A stretch of 64,000 bases of DNA from Paeniglutamicibacter antarcticus (GTDB taxonomy: Bacteria; Actinomycetota; Actinomycetes; Actinomycetales; Micrococcaceae), in the NCBI RefSeq assembly GCF_900010755.1, contig NZ_CZJT01000169.1, positions 1-64,000 on the forward strand. Reading direction: 5' to 3'. The translations under genes and the position numbers were made by a program. The notes beneath the pieces are model-generated. The model did not search any database, was not told the DNA's origin, and worked only from the letters and a program-made list of their open reading frames with translations. Each line of letters starts with the position of its first letter. Position 1 is the first letter of the stretch. Shown here piece by piece: positions 52,002 through 60,731 of this stretch.

Positions 52002-52526
52002 CTAGAGGGCCAGCGTGTAAACGACCAGCACAATCTCGGTGTTCGGTACGTACCAGTCACGCTCCGAGGCGTGGTGGAATCCGTCGGCTTCGTACAGTGC
52101 GCGGGCGGCAACCCAGTGGCCGCCGGTGGTCAGCGAAACCGTGTGCACGTCCTCGATCTCGCGCGCGCGGGCGATGACCGCGTTCAGCAGTGCGCGGCCG
52201 GCACCGGTGCGCTGTACCGTCGGGTCAATGACCAGCATGCGGAACTCAAGCTCCCCCTCAAGGGCGATGTCTGCGTATTCGCTGCCCGGGCGGACCAGGG
52301 TGACCGACCCGATGACGACGCCGTCGCGCTCGGCCACCAGGATCTCGGCGGCCTCGTGGCGGGCTGCCACCTGCTGCACGAACTGCAAGTATTCATGGTT
52401 CGGGTCATCAAAGTGTCCGGCGTCCAGGTAGGAGGCGACGGTGATCCGCGCAATGTGCGGGTAGTCGGCTTCCACTGCTGGGCGGATCACAAGCGTGCTG
52501 GCATCTGTATGGTTTGCGGTACTCAT
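52002..52526 (-). CDS. GNAT-family N-acetyltransferase
   Basis: The 174-residue GNAT protein has LVIRPAVEADYPHIARIT (motif C/D start), GELEFRMLVIDPTVQRTGAGRALLNAV (acetyl-CoA pyrophosphate loop; Q-R-x-G-A-G-R) and GGHWVAARALYEADGFH (motif B). The ATG at 52526 begins the conserved domain and has AAGG just upstream; the longer frame to 52694 is unsupported. It stands alone between two terminators or regulators. Acceptor substrate unknown. Confidence 0.88.
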   Translation of the reverse strand: MSTANHTDASTLVIRPAVEADYPHIARITVASYLDAGHFDDPNHEYLQFVQQVAARHEAAEILVAERDGVVIGSVTLVRPGSEYADIALEGELEFRMLVIDPTVQRTGAGRALLNAVIARAREIEDVHTVSLTTGGHWVAARALYEADGFHHASERDWYVPNTEIVLVVYTLAL

Positions 52527-52742
52527 CGCCTTCAAGTGTGCCAGCAGGCCCGCAGGTCCCGATAAGTCTCGCGCCCAATTGTTGGCAAGTTCACGTGCTG
52601 AAACAAGGCCGCTGGCATCCGCAGCCAAAAACCCCGCAGTGGCAGCGAAGTGTGCCGCCCCACAGCTTTCACCTCTCAAAGTCGGCCATGTCACAATTCG
52701 GTTAAGAGCCTAAAAGCAGACTCTCCACTCTTGCGAAATGTT

Positions 52743-52763
52743 TGTTAGTACAGTTTACTAACA
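52743..52763. promoter_or_regulatory. Palindromic operator of the ROK repressor
   Basis: TGTTAGTA (52743-52750) and TACTAACA (52756-52763) are perfect 8-bp inverted repeats with a 5-bp spacer, ending 3 bp before the ATG of the ROK regulator. Position and symmetry fit autorepression by an NagC/XylR-type ROK protein. Confidence 0.7.
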
Positions 52764-52766
52764 CAC

Positions 52767-53918
52767 ATGACCACCACACGAGGCCCCCTGCGCACCATGG
52801 CATCTGGCACAGCAGCACTGCCCTCCCACGGCCGCGCACACAACCTCGCGCTGGCACTGCAAACACTTCATTCAACGGGCCCCATGAGCCGTGCGGACCT
52901 CTCCCGCACCCTGGGCCTGACCCGGGTGACCGTCTCTGACCTGATCTCCGAATTACTTGAGCGGGGACACGTCGTCGAACTCGGCCAGTCCGAGAAAGTC
53001 CGTCCCGGAAAGCCAGCAATCATGGTCGATGTCAACCGCCGGGGCCTGCAGATCATCGGCCTTGACCTTGCAGAAAACTCGGTGCTTCGCGCCGCGGTCC
53101 TGGACCTGGATGGAAACATCCTGCACCGTGTGGAAACCACCACGGGCGACGAAAAGGGCGAGGAAGTCACGGCGCTCGTCCTGGACCTTGCCACCCGGGC
53201 CATCGACCTTGCCACAGCCCCGCTGCTCGGCATCGGCATCGGCACCCCGGGAATCGTGGACCACGAAGGGGTCGTGCTCACCGCACCAAACCTCGACTGG
53301 AAAGACCTGCCGCTTCGCGAACTCGTGGAGCAGCACACCGGGCTGCCAACACTTGTCGCCAACGACGCAGATGCAGCAGTCCTCGCCGAATTCACCTTTG
53401 GCGGCGGCGCAAACGACATGATCCTTGTCAAGGTGGGACGTGGCGTTGGCGCGGGACTCATGGTCAACGGACAGCGTGCCCGCGGCGTGCATTCGGCGGC
53501 CGGGGAGATCGGCCACGTGGTCGTCGGCACCGACGGCGGGCTCGAATGCAAGTGCGGCAAACGAGGCTGCCTGGAAACCTGGCTCTCGGTCCCCTTCCTC
53601 GAACGCGGACTCGCCGCGGCATCGGTCTTTGAAGACGCGGAGGCGGCATCGGAAAATGTCCTGCAGATAGCCGGTGAACGCCTCGCAGTTGCCCTCGCAC
53701 CGATTGTCGCTGCCCTTGATTTAGCCGAAGTGGTCCTCAGCGGACCGGCACACCTTTTGGAAGGAACCCTGCGCAGCAGCGTCGAAAAGACGCTGGAGCA
53801 GCGGATGCTTCCACACAGACCACCCCTGGTTGAAGTTCGCCTGGCCAAGGAACCACAAGACGTGGTTCTGCGCGGCACGGCGGTCATGGTTCTTTGGAAC
53901 CAATTGGGAGTGGCCTGA
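52767..53918 (+). CDS. ROK-family transcriptional regulator (NagC/XylR type)
   Basis: The 383-residue protein has an N-terminal winged helix-turn-helix (MSRADLSRTLGLTRVTVSDL, about residues 40-59) fused to a ROK sugar-binding domain: IGIGTPGIVDHEG, GRGVGAGLMVNGQRARG and the zinc site CKCGKRGCLE. ROK regulators sense sugars, here probably GlcNAc or its 6-phosphate given the neighbouring ABC importer, NagZ-type hexosaminidase, ROK kinase and nagB. A perfect palindrome abuts its start. The ATG lies directly after that operator, leaving little space for a ribosome site, so the transcript may be nearly leaderless or start at a later ATG (MASGTAALP at codon 11). Confidence 0.9.
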   Translation: MTTTRGPLRTMASGTAALPSHGRAHNLALALQTLHSTGPMSRADLSRTLGLTRVTVSDLISELLERGHVVELGQSEKVRPGKPAIMVDVNRRGLQIIGLDLAENSVLRAAVLDLDGNILHRVETTTGDEKGEEVTALVLDLATRAIDLATAPLLGIGIGTPGIVDHEGVVLTAPNLDWKDLPLRELVEQHTGLPTLVANDADAAVLAEFTFGGGANDMILVKVGRGVGAGLMVNGQRARGVHSAAGEIGHVVVGTDGGLECKCGKRGCLETWLSVPFLERGLAAASVFEDAEAASENVLQIAGERLAVALAPIVAALDLAEVVLSGPAHLLEGTLRSSVEKTLEQRMLPHRPPLVEVRLAKEPQDVVLRGTAVMVLWNQLGVA

Positions 53919-53947
53919 TCCGTTTTACCCAGCATGACCCTTCGCAT

Positions 53948-53968
53948 GGGTTTACCCGCAGTAAACCC
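53948..53968. promoter_or_regulatory. Palindromic candidate operator upstream of the sugar ABC operon
   Basis: GGGTTTAC (53948-53955) and GTAAACCC (53961-53968) are perfect 8-bp inverted repeats with a 5-bp spacer, 26 bp before the binding-protein ATG. The geometry equals that of the site at 52743-52763, although the bases differ. It could also form a short mRNA hairpin. Confidence 0.6.
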
Positions 53969-53994
53969 GTTTCCCCCTTCCGAAAGGATCTCCA

Positions 53995-55383
53995 ATGAAG
54001 AAGTACCTTGGGCTGGCGGCACTGACAACCGCCGCAGCACTGTCACTGACCGCCTGTGGCGGAAGCGGTGCACCTGCTGCATCCTCCGCCCCGACGTCCA
54101 CAGGCTCGGCATCGGCAAGTACACCCGCCGGCAACGCGGATAAGACCCTCACCCTCTGGTTGGCAGGCGGCGACACCCCGGATGCCCTGCGCACCTACCT
54201 GAAGGACACCTTCAAGTCCAAGACGGGCGCCACGCTGAAGATCGAGGAACAGGCCTGGCCGGATCTGGTCACCAAGATGACCACGGCGCTGCCCGATGCC
54301 AACAACACCCCGGATGTCGTGGAAATGGGCAACACCCAGTCCCCGACCTTCACCAACATCGGCGCATTCACCGACCTCTCCGACATGTTCGAGGAGCTCG
54401 GCGGCGCCAAGCTGATCCCGTCCTTCGTTGAGGCCGGCTCGGTCGACGGCAAGAAGTTCACACTCCCGTACTACGCCGGATCGCGCTACATGTTCCAGCG
54501 TGCAGATGTGTGGAAGGAAGCCGGCGTCGAGACCCCCAAGACCCTTGACGAGTTCAACACCGCGGTGAAGACCATCACCGAGAAGAACCCACGGGACATC
54601 AAGAACTTCTCGGGCTTCTTCCTCGGCGGCCAGGACTGGCGCAACGGCATCTCCTGGATCTTCGCCAACGGCGGCGAGCTGGCCAAGAAGGACGGTGACC
54701 AGTGGGTTTCGACCCTCTCGGACCCGAACACCCTCAAGGGTCTGGCTCAGTTGCAGGACCTCTATAAGACCGCATCCAAGGCCCCGGCCGATGCCAAGGA
54801 CGCCACCCCGTGGCTCTACATCAACGATGCGGACCAGATCCTTGACGAGGCAGGCAAGCCGACCGGCAAGACCTCGCTGGCCGCCGCCACCATCATGGCA
54901 CCGGGATGGGCCCACTTCTCCATCGGCGACCTGGCCAAGGACGCCAAGACCGGCAAGGACGTGCGCGAGTGGAACGACAAGAAGTTCTCCACCCTCGTGC
55001 TGCCGGGCAATGACGGCAAGCCTGCACCTGTTTTGGCCGGCGGCTCCAACATCGGCATCTCCGCCAAGTCGCAGAACCAGGACCTTGCCAAGGACCTGAT
55101 GCGCATCATCTTCTCCTCGGAATACCAGGACCTGCTCGGCAAGAACGGCCTGGGCCCGGCAAACTCGGACAACAACGCCTCGTTGGGCAACGACGAGTTC
55201 GCCAAGGCAGCCATTGCCTCGGCCTCGAACTCCAAGCTGACCCCGGCCGCGCCGGGCTGGGCAGCCGTCGAGTCCTCGATGAAGCTCGAGGAGTTCTTCG
55301 GCAAGATCCGTGACGCAGCGGACCTGGAGGCCCTGGCGAAGGAATACGACGCCAAGATCACCCCGCAGCTGAACCTGAAGTAG
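53995..55383 (+). CDS. Sugar ABC transporter substrate-binding lipoprotein (CUT1 family)
   Basis: The 462-residue extracytoplasmic binding protein begins with a lipoprotein signal (lipobox LTAC, C21) and a Ser/Ala/Thr linker. TLTLWLAGGDTPDALRTYL, PDVVEMGNTQSPTFTNIG and LPYYAGSRYMFQRADVWKEA are typical of CUT1 binding proteins for oligosaccharides. It would deliver GlcNAc or chito-oligosaccharides to the permeases immediately downstream, judged from the surrounding GlcNAc genes. GAAAGGATCTCC lies before the ATG. The operon continues with two permeases, nagZ, a kinase and nagB. Confidence 0.92.
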   Translation: MKKYLGLAALTTAAALSLTACGGSGAPAASSAPTSTGSASASTPAGNADKTLTLWLAGGDTPDALRTYLKDTFKSKTGATLKIEEQAWPDLVTKMTTALPDANNTPDVVEMGNTQSPTFTNIGAFTDLSDMFEELGGAKLIPSFVEAGSVDGKKFTLPYYAGSRYMFQRADVWKEAGVETPKTLDEFNTAVKTITEKNPRDIKNFSGFFLGGQDWRNGISWIFANGGELAKKDGDQWVSTLSDPNTLKGLAQLQDLYKTASKAPADAKDATPWLYINDADQILDEAGKPTGKTSLAAATIMAPGWAHFSIGDLAKDAKTGKDVREWNDKKFSTLVLPGNDGKPAPVLAGGSNIGISAKSQNQDLAKDLMRIIFSSEYQDLLGKNGLGPANSDNNASLGNDEFAKAAIASASNSKLTPAAPGWAAVESSMKLEEFFGKIRDAADLEALAKEYDAKITPQLNLK

Positions 55384-55484
55384 CACGTGCCGGTGGCCGG
55401 GGCGTACATCACGCCCCGGCCACCGCATGTGTGTAACACCCCCGGACATCGGCACACGCCGAAACGAAAGGCCGTAAGAAGCTC

Positions 55485-56453
55485 ATGCCATCCCACGCCC
55501 CGGCACCGCCGGCGCAGCAACCGCCACAGGTTGAATCCGCCAGCACCGCCACTCCCCCTCCCGTCGTCAAGAAACGCAAGTCCAAGGCCCCGATTTTCCT
55601 GATCGCCCCCACGCTGATCATCCTCATCGCGGCACTTGGCTACCCCGTGGGCTGGCAGATCGTCACCAGCTTCCAGAAGTTCGGCCTGAAGCAGCAATTT
55701 GGCGCTCCACCGGAATTCGTCGGATTCGACAACTACACGGCCCTGCTCACCGACCCCAATTTCTGGGTCATCCTGGGCCGCTCCCTGCTCTTCTGTCTGC
55801 TGGCAGCCGGCATCACGGTCCTCATCGGCTTCCTCTTTGCCATCCTCATGAAACGCGTGGGCACCGTCGCCCGGCTGATCCTGCAGGTTTCCATGTTGCT
55901 GGCCTGGGCCATGCCCGTGGTCGCCGCCATGACCGTCTGGGTCTGGTTGGTTGACTGGCGCCGCGGCGTGCTGAACTGGCTGCTGACCCGCTTCGGCTTC
56001 GATGCCGAGGGCCACAACTGGCTCGCCGAACCGCTGACCTTCTTCGCCATCGCACTGATCATCGTCGTCTGGATGTCGGTGCCGTTCGTGGCGCTGAGCA
56101 TCTACGCCGGCCTGACGCAGATCTCCGAGGAAGTCCTGGAGGCCGCCGCGATGGACGGCGCCACCGGCATCCAACGCATCCGGTACATCGTCATGCCGCT
56201 GATTGCGCCAGTGCTCTCGATCGTGCTGTTACTGCAGCTGATCTGGGATTTGCGCGTGTTCACCCAGATCAAACTGCTGCAGGACGCCGGCGGCGTGGCC
56301 AACGAAACGAACCTCCTGGGCACCTACATCTACCAAATGGGTGTGGGCTCCGGGGACTTCGGCGCCGCGAGCGCCGTGTCCATCCTGATGCTCATCATCA
56401 CCATTGCCATCAGCTGGTACTACGTGCGCTCGCTGATGAAGGAGGAAAACTAA
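55485..56453 (+). CDS. Sugar ABC transporter permease (MalF/NgcF-like)
   Basis: The 322-residue membrane protein has a hydrophilic Pro/Ala-rich N-terminus of about 45 residues and then six membrane segments starting at PIFLIAPTLIILIAALGYPV. The EAA loop EAAAMDGATGIQRIRYIVMP, which contacts the ATPase, is complete. It pairs with the second permease, whose ATG lies 1 bp after its stop. The ATP-binding subunit is not in this operon, as is usual for CUT1 importers served by a shared MsiK-type ATPase. Confidence 0.93.
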   Translation: MPSHAPAPPAQQPPQVESASTATPPPVVKKRKSKAPIFLIAPTLIILIAALGYPVGWQIVTSFQKFGLKQQFGAPPEFVGFDNYTALLTDPNFWVILGRSLLFCLLAAGITVLIGFLFAILMKRVGTVARLILQVSMLLAWAMPVVAAMTVWVWLVDWRRGVLNWLLTRFGFDAEGHNWLAEPLTFFAIALIIVVWMSVPFVALSIYAGLTQISEEVLEAAAMDGATGIQRIRYIVMPLIAPVLSIVLLLQLIWDLRVFTQIKLLQDAGGVANETNLLGTYIYQMGVGSGDFGAASAVSILMLIITIAISWYYVRSLMKEEN

Positions 56454-56454
56454 C

Positions 56455-57294
56455 ATGAAGATCAAATCGGTCTCCACCGGAGTCTGGACCGTTGTCGCCA
56501 TTGCCGTGGCCGTCGTCTGGGCCTTCCCCGTCTACTGGATGTTCAACTCCTCCTTCCTGCCCAACGCGGTATTGCAATCCACCACCCCGACGTTCCTGCC
56601 CTTCGGCGGCTCGTTCGACAACTTCAAAAACGTGTTCGCCGACGGAAAATTCGTCGCCGCGCTGGGCATCTCGCTGACCGTCACGCTGACCACCGTCGCG
56701 GTGGCACTGTTTGTCGCGTTCCTGGGCGCGCTGGCGATCAGCCGCTTCAAGTTCAAGGGCCGCAAGTCCTTCATACTGGCGATGCTGCTGATCCAGATGC
56801 TGCCCGCCGAAGGCATGTTCATCGCCCAGTACAAGATGATGAGCTCGGTGGGCCTGCTTAACAACGTGCTGGGCCTGACCCTGCTTTACACCGCAGCGGT
56901 CATCCCGTTCACCATCTGGATGCTGCGCGGCTTCGTCGCCGGCGTCCCGGCGGAGCTCGAGGAGGCCGGCATGGTCGACGGCCTCTCCCGCACCCAGGCG
57001 TTCATGCGCATCACCTTCCCGCTGTTGGCCCCCGGGCTGGTGGCCTCCGGCGTGTACGCGTTCCTGCAGGCCTGGAACGAATTTACAGTCGCATTGGTGG
57101 TGATGACCGAGGACCAGATGAAAACGCTGCCGCTGTGGCTGCGCGGCTTTGTGCAGGCCTCGGCCACCCGCGAAACCGACTGGGGCCTGGTCATGGCCGC
57201 CTCCATGATGGTTGCCGTGCCGGTGATCATCTTCTTCATGATCGTCCAATCAAAGATGTCCTCCGGCCTGGTCGGCGGGGCGGTCAAGGGGTAA
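56455..57294 (+). CDS. Sugar ABC transporter permease (MalG/NgcG-like)
   Basis: The 279-residue protein has six membrane segments and the EAA loop EEAGMVDGLSRTQAFMRITF. The beginning VWTVVAIAVAVVWAFPVYWMFNSSF is typical of MalG-type subunits. GAAGGAGG in the end of the preceding gene serves as ribosome site. Its stop TAA overlaps the ATG of the hexosaminidase by 1 bp, so translation is coupled. Confidence 0.93.
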   Translation: MKIKSVSTGVWTVVAIAVAVVWAFPVYWMFNSSFLPNAVLQSTTPTFLPFGGSFDNFKNVFADGKFVAALGISLTVTLTTVAVALFVAFLGALAISRFKFKGRKSFILAMLLIQMLPAEGMFIAQYKMMSSVGLLNNVLGLTLLYTAAVIPFTIWMLRGFVAGVPAELEEAGMVDGLSRTQAFMRITFPLLAPGLVASGVYAFLQAWNEFTVALVVMTEDQMKTLPLWLRGFVQASATRETDWGLVMAASMMVAVPVIIFFMIVQSKMSSGLVGGAVKG

Positions 57295-58805
57295 TGAACT
57301 CGATGCTCAACAATCCTGCACTGCCGTCCACCGCGCAACTGCGCACACTCGCCGCCGGCACCCTGATGCCCGGCTTCACCGGCACCTCCATGCCCGCTTG
57401 GATCGGCTCCGCGCTGGATGCGGGGCTGGGCTCGGTCTGCATCTACGGCACCAACCTCAGCTCCCCGACGCAGCTTGCCAGCCTGATGGGCCAGCTGCGC
57501 GCTGCATCCGCCACGGTGTTGCTGACCCTGGACGAGGAGGGCGGCGATGTCACCCGCCTGCACTACCTCACCGGGTCCAACCAACCGGGCAATGCCGTGC
57601 TGGGCCGGATAGATGACCCGGCAACCACAGCTGCCTCCGCCGCTGCCATTGCCGACGAACTTGCCGCGCTGGGCTTCAACCTGAACCTGGCACCGGATGC
57701 CGACGTGAACTCAACCGCCTCCAACCCGGTGATCGGGGTGCGCAGCTTCGGGGCCCTGGCACCACACGTTGCCGTGCACACGGCAGCCTGGGTCAAGGGA
57801 CTGCAAGATGCAGGGGTTGCCGCGTGCGCCAAGCACTTCCCGGGCCACGGAGACACGGCAACCGACTCGCACCTGGCACTGCCCACCATCGACGTGGACC
57901 TTGACACCCTGCGCGAACGCGAGCTGCTCCCCTTTGCTGCGGCCATTGCCGCCGGCGTCGCCAGCATCATGACAAGCCACATCATGGTTCCGGTGTTGGA
58001 TGCGGAAAACCCCGCAACCTTCTCCACCGCGATCCTGGGGGACCTGCTGCGCGCGAGGCTCGGCTTCGACGGGGCCATCATCACCGATGCCCTGGACATG
58101 GCAGGGGCCAGCGAAATCACCGGCATCGAGGTGGCAGCAGTACGCGCCCTGGCCGCCGGGGCCGACCTGCTCTGCCTGGGTTCGGAAACTTCCGCCGCAC
58201 GCTACGAAGGCATTCTTGCCGCGATCGTTGCCGCGGTGCAGGCAGGGGACCTGCCGCTGGAGCGGCTTCGCGATGCAGCACGTCGCACCGCGAAGCTTGC
58301 CGCCGATTACCCGCCGGCGTCGCCGGTTGGAAACGCCACAGCGCCGGATCACGCAGCCATCAACGCGGCCATCACCGGGGCCTTTGAGGTTTCGGCGGTG
58401 GCCCGCGACTGGCTGGAAAACGCCTCGGCACCTGCCCTGGTGCAAATTGATTCCGAGGCAAACATGGCGGTGGGCCAGGTCCCCTGGGGCGCGGCTGCAG
58501 TGGGTGCCGCCACCGCGTTGAAGTTTGTTGACCAGCAGGCAAAGATCGCACTGATCGGCCGTGGCCTCGATGCCGGGCATCCGATCTGGGATCTTGCCGA
58601 TTCCCTGCGCGCCGATGGCCGCCGGGTCATCGTCGTTGAATGCGGGTGGCCGCGCGGAGGTGCAGACCTTGTCAGCTTCGGTGCCTCATTGAGCGTTTCC
58701 GCGGCATTGGTTTCGCTGCTGGCACCGAATCGTGCGGCCGCAGGGGAAGCACCACTCGCAGCCTCGTCCACCGCACAGGATCCATCCGCTGGTTTGAGGG
58801 CATGA
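57294..58805 (+). CDS. nagZ: Glycoside hydrolase family 3 beta-N-acetylhexosaminidase (NagZ type)
   Basis: The 503-residue enzyme releases terminal beta-GlcNAc from chito-oligosaccharides or muropeptides. The GH3 NagZ loop KHFPGHGDTATDSH contains the acid/base pair D191 and H193, and the nucleophile is D265 in FDGAIITDALDM. No signal peptide is present, so it acts in the cytoplasm on imported oligosaccharides. A C-terminal extension of about 120 residues (from about 385) goes beyond the minimal NagZ TIM barrel. ATG overlaps the permease stop by 1 bp; a second ATG three codons on is better spaced from AAGGGG. Its stop overlaps the kinase start by 4 bp. Confidence 0.92.
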   Translation: MNSMLNNPALPSTAQLRTLAAGTLMPGFTGTSMPAWIGSALDAGLGSVCIYGTNLSSPTQLASLMGQLRAASATVLLTLDEEGGDVTRLHYLTGSNQPGNAVLGRIDDPATTAASAAAIADELAALGFNLNLAPDADVNSTASNPVIGVRSFGALAPHVAVHTAAWVKGLQDAGVAACAKHFPGHGDTATDSHLALPTIDVDLDTLRERELLPFAAAIAAGVASIMTSHIMVPVLDAENPATFSTAILGDLLRARLGFDGAIITDALDMAGASEITGIEVAAVRALAAGADLLCLGSETSAARYEGILAAIVAAVQAGDLPLERLRDAARRTAKLAADYPPASPVGNATAPDHAAINAAITGAFEVSAVARDWLENASAPALVQIDSEANMAVGQVPWGAAAVGAATALKFVDQQAKIALIGRGLDAGHPIWDLADSLRADGRRVIVVECGWPRGGADLVSFGASLSVSAALVSLLAPNRAAAGEAPLAASSTAQDPSAGLRA

Positions 58806-59809
58806 GACTAGGACTTGACATTGGCGGCACCAAAACCGCTGCCGCAATCCTGCATGACGACGGTTCGCTGGCCACGCTGCACACCGCGCCTTCAGGGCAC
58901 GGGCCCGGCGAGGTGGTTGCCGTGGCAGCCATGCTGGCCCAGGCCGCACTACGCGAAGTTTCGGCAAACCGCTTGGCAAAAGACGGGCAACTTGAAGCGA
59001 TGCCCGCATACGCAGGTGCCTGCATGCCGGGGCTCGTGGATCCGGCCAGCGGCCAGGTTCGCCATGCCGTGAACCTCGGTGTTTCTTCCATGGACCTGCG
59101 TGCCGGGCTCGGCGCGGCCCTGGGCATGGAGGTCAACATCGAAAACGATGTGAAGGCCGCGGCACTGGGCGCCGACCAGTTGATGCGCGCCCGTCGCCGG
59201 ACCCCCGAGTCACCTGTCGCCGGGGCCGAACACCGTGATGCCAGATATGGTGCTTCCGGAGAGGGCACTTCCGAGCACCGCACGCTGGCCTACCTGAACA
59301 TCGGCACCGGGCTCGCCGCGGCGGTGGTCCGTGATGGCGCGGTGTTGCGTGGACGCGACGGCATCATCGGTGAAATCGGGCATTTCCCGGTCGCCGGCGG
59401 TGCGCTGTGCAAATGCGGACAGTTCGGCTGCCTGGAAACCATCGCCTCTGGTTCGGCGCTTGACCGCTTGTGGGACGTTCCGGGAGGCCGCGGCCATGAC
59501 CCGTTTGCCGCGGGCCTGGCCGGGGATTCCGTGGCTGCGCATGCGGCCCAGGTACTGTGCCACGGCATCGCTTTATCACTGCAATTGTTGGTTTTGACCA
59601 CCGGGGCCGAGCAGATAGTCCTCGGTGGTGGACTGTGCGCGTTGGGAGACTCCCTGAAAATCGGGATACGCTCGGAGTTAGCCCGTGATGCCGCGGCGTC
59701 CGACTTTGTTGCGTCCCTGGGGCTGGCTGACCGTTTCGAACTGCTGTCCTCCGAGGTGCCTGTTGCAGCCTTGGGGGCCGCACTGTTGCCGTCGTTTGAC
59801 AGGCTTTAG
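58802..59809 (+). CDS. ROK-family sugar kinase, probable N-acetylglucosamine kinase
   Basis: The 335-residue ROK kinase starts with the phosphate motif MRLGLDIGGTKTAAAIL, overlapping the nagZ stop by 4 bp (ATGA). The zinc motif CKCGQFGCLE and the GIIGEIGHFPV segment are present, and the catalytic aspartate is in NIENDVKAAALGAD. About 35 residues of charged low-complexity sequence (RARRRTPESPVAGAEHRD onward) are inserted before YLNIGTGLAAA, which is unusual. It would phosphorylate the GlcNAc released by nagZ or imported by the ABC system. Confidence 0.88.
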   Translation: MRLGLDIGGTKTAAAILHDDGSLATLHTAPSGHGPGEVVAVAAMLAQAALREVSANRLAKDGQLEAMPAYAGACMPGLVDPASGQVRHAVNLGVSSMDLRAGLGAALGMEVNIENDVKAAALGADQLMRARRRTPESPVAGAEHRDARYGASGEGTSEHRTLAYLNIGTGLAAAVVRDGAVLRGRDGIIGEIGHFPVAGGALCKCGQFGCLETIASGSALDRLWDVPGGRGHDPFAAGLAGDSVAAHAAQVLCHGIALSLQLLVLTTGAEQIVLGGGLCALGDSLKIGIRSELARDAAASDFVASLGLADRFELLSSEVPVAALGAALLPSFDRL

Positions 59810-59831
59810 CACTACAAAGGATTACGTATAC

Positions 59832-60623
59832 ATGGAAGTTTTGATCGTTGACACCCCGGAAGCGGCAGCCGCGTTTGCTGCCGAAGCAGTGCTGGATGGC
59901 CTGCGCAAGCACGCTGGTGAAAACCCGGTGCTGGGCCTTGCCACCGGTTCCTCGCCGCTGGGCCTCTACGCCGAGTTGGCTGCGGCGGCACAGCGCGGAG
60001 AGGCCGATTTCTCCGACACCGTGGGCTTTGCACTGGACGAATATGTGGGCCTGGAAGACACCCACGAGCAGTCCTACCGCCAGACGCTGATTCGCGAAGT
60101 TTGCGATGTCATCGGCCTGCCCGTGGAAAACCTGAATGTCCCCAACGGCCACGGCGAATCCGTCGAGCAGATTGCCGCGCAGGCAACTGCCTACGACGAG
60201 GCCATCAAGGCAGCCGGCGGCGTTGACGTGCAGATCCTGGGCATCGGTGCCAACGGGCACCTCGGCTTCAACGAGCCGGCCTCTTCACTGCGTTCCCGCA
60301 CCCGCATCAAGCGCCTTGCCGCGCAGACCCGCGAGGACAACGCGCGCTTCTTCGACGGCCTTGACCGGGTTCCCACGCACTGCGTGACCCAGGGCCTTGG
60401 CACCGTGCAGGATGCCCGTCGCCTGGTGCTGATTGCCCTCGGCAGCAACAAGGCGGAAGCCATCGCCGCTGCCATCGAAGGTCCGCTTTCGGCTTCCTGC
60501 CCCGGTTCGGTGTTGCAGTTGCACCCGGACGCGGTAGTGGTGCTCGATGAGGCAGCAGCCGCCGGCCTGAAGAACCGCGGTTACTACGACGATGCCGCGG
60601 CAGGACTGCAGTTCGGCATCTGA
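59832..60623 (+). CDS. nagB: Glucosamine-6-phosphate deaminase
   Basis: The 263-residue enzyme converts glucosamine 6-phosphate to fructose 6-phosphate and ammonia. Catalytic residues visible are D69 (FALDEYVGL), H143 and E148 (ANGHLGFNEPASS); the position equivalent to E. coli D141 is N141. LGLATGSSPLGLYAEL is the phosphate-binding loop. AAAGG lies 11 nt before the ATG at 59832. It ends the operon from the binding protein onward, followed by a strong terminator. NagA (GlcNAc-6-P deacetylase), needed before this step, is not in the window. Confidence 0.95.
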   Translation: MEVLIVDTPEAAAAFAAEAVLDGLRKHAGENPVLGLATGSSPLGLYAELAAAAQRGEADFSDTVGFALDEYVGLEDTHEQSYRQTLIREVCDVIGLPVENLNVPNGHGESVEQIAAQATAYDEAIKAAGGVDVQILGIGANGHLGFNEPASSLRSRTRIKRLAAQTREDNARFFDGLDRVPTHCVTQGLGTVQDARRLVLIALGSNKAEAIAAAIEGPLSASCPGSVLQLHPDAVVVLDEAAAAGLKNRGYYDDAAAGLQFGI

Positions 60624-60640
60624 TCGGCATTCCCTGGACC

Positions 60641-60695
60641 GCGAGAAAGCCCCGCCACCTTCACTTTTCCGGTGAAGTTGGCGGGGCTTTCTCGC
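60641..60695. terminator. Bidirectional terminator between nagB and the IMPase gene
   Basis: GCGAGAAAGCCCCGCCA (60641-60657) pairs with TGGCGGGGCTTTCTCGC (60679-60695), with an inner CTTCAC/GTGAAG stem. It ends the sugar operon and the convergent minus-strand gene. Confidence 0.93.
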
Positions 60696-60731
60696 ACGCC
60701 CGACCCATGGGTTCAGGAACGCAAGCGGGGA

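Noticed and set aside
54043..55455. Long minus-strand frame antisense to the binding-protein gene
   Set aside because: Shadow frame; the plus strand encodes a clear lipoprotein with a signal peptide.
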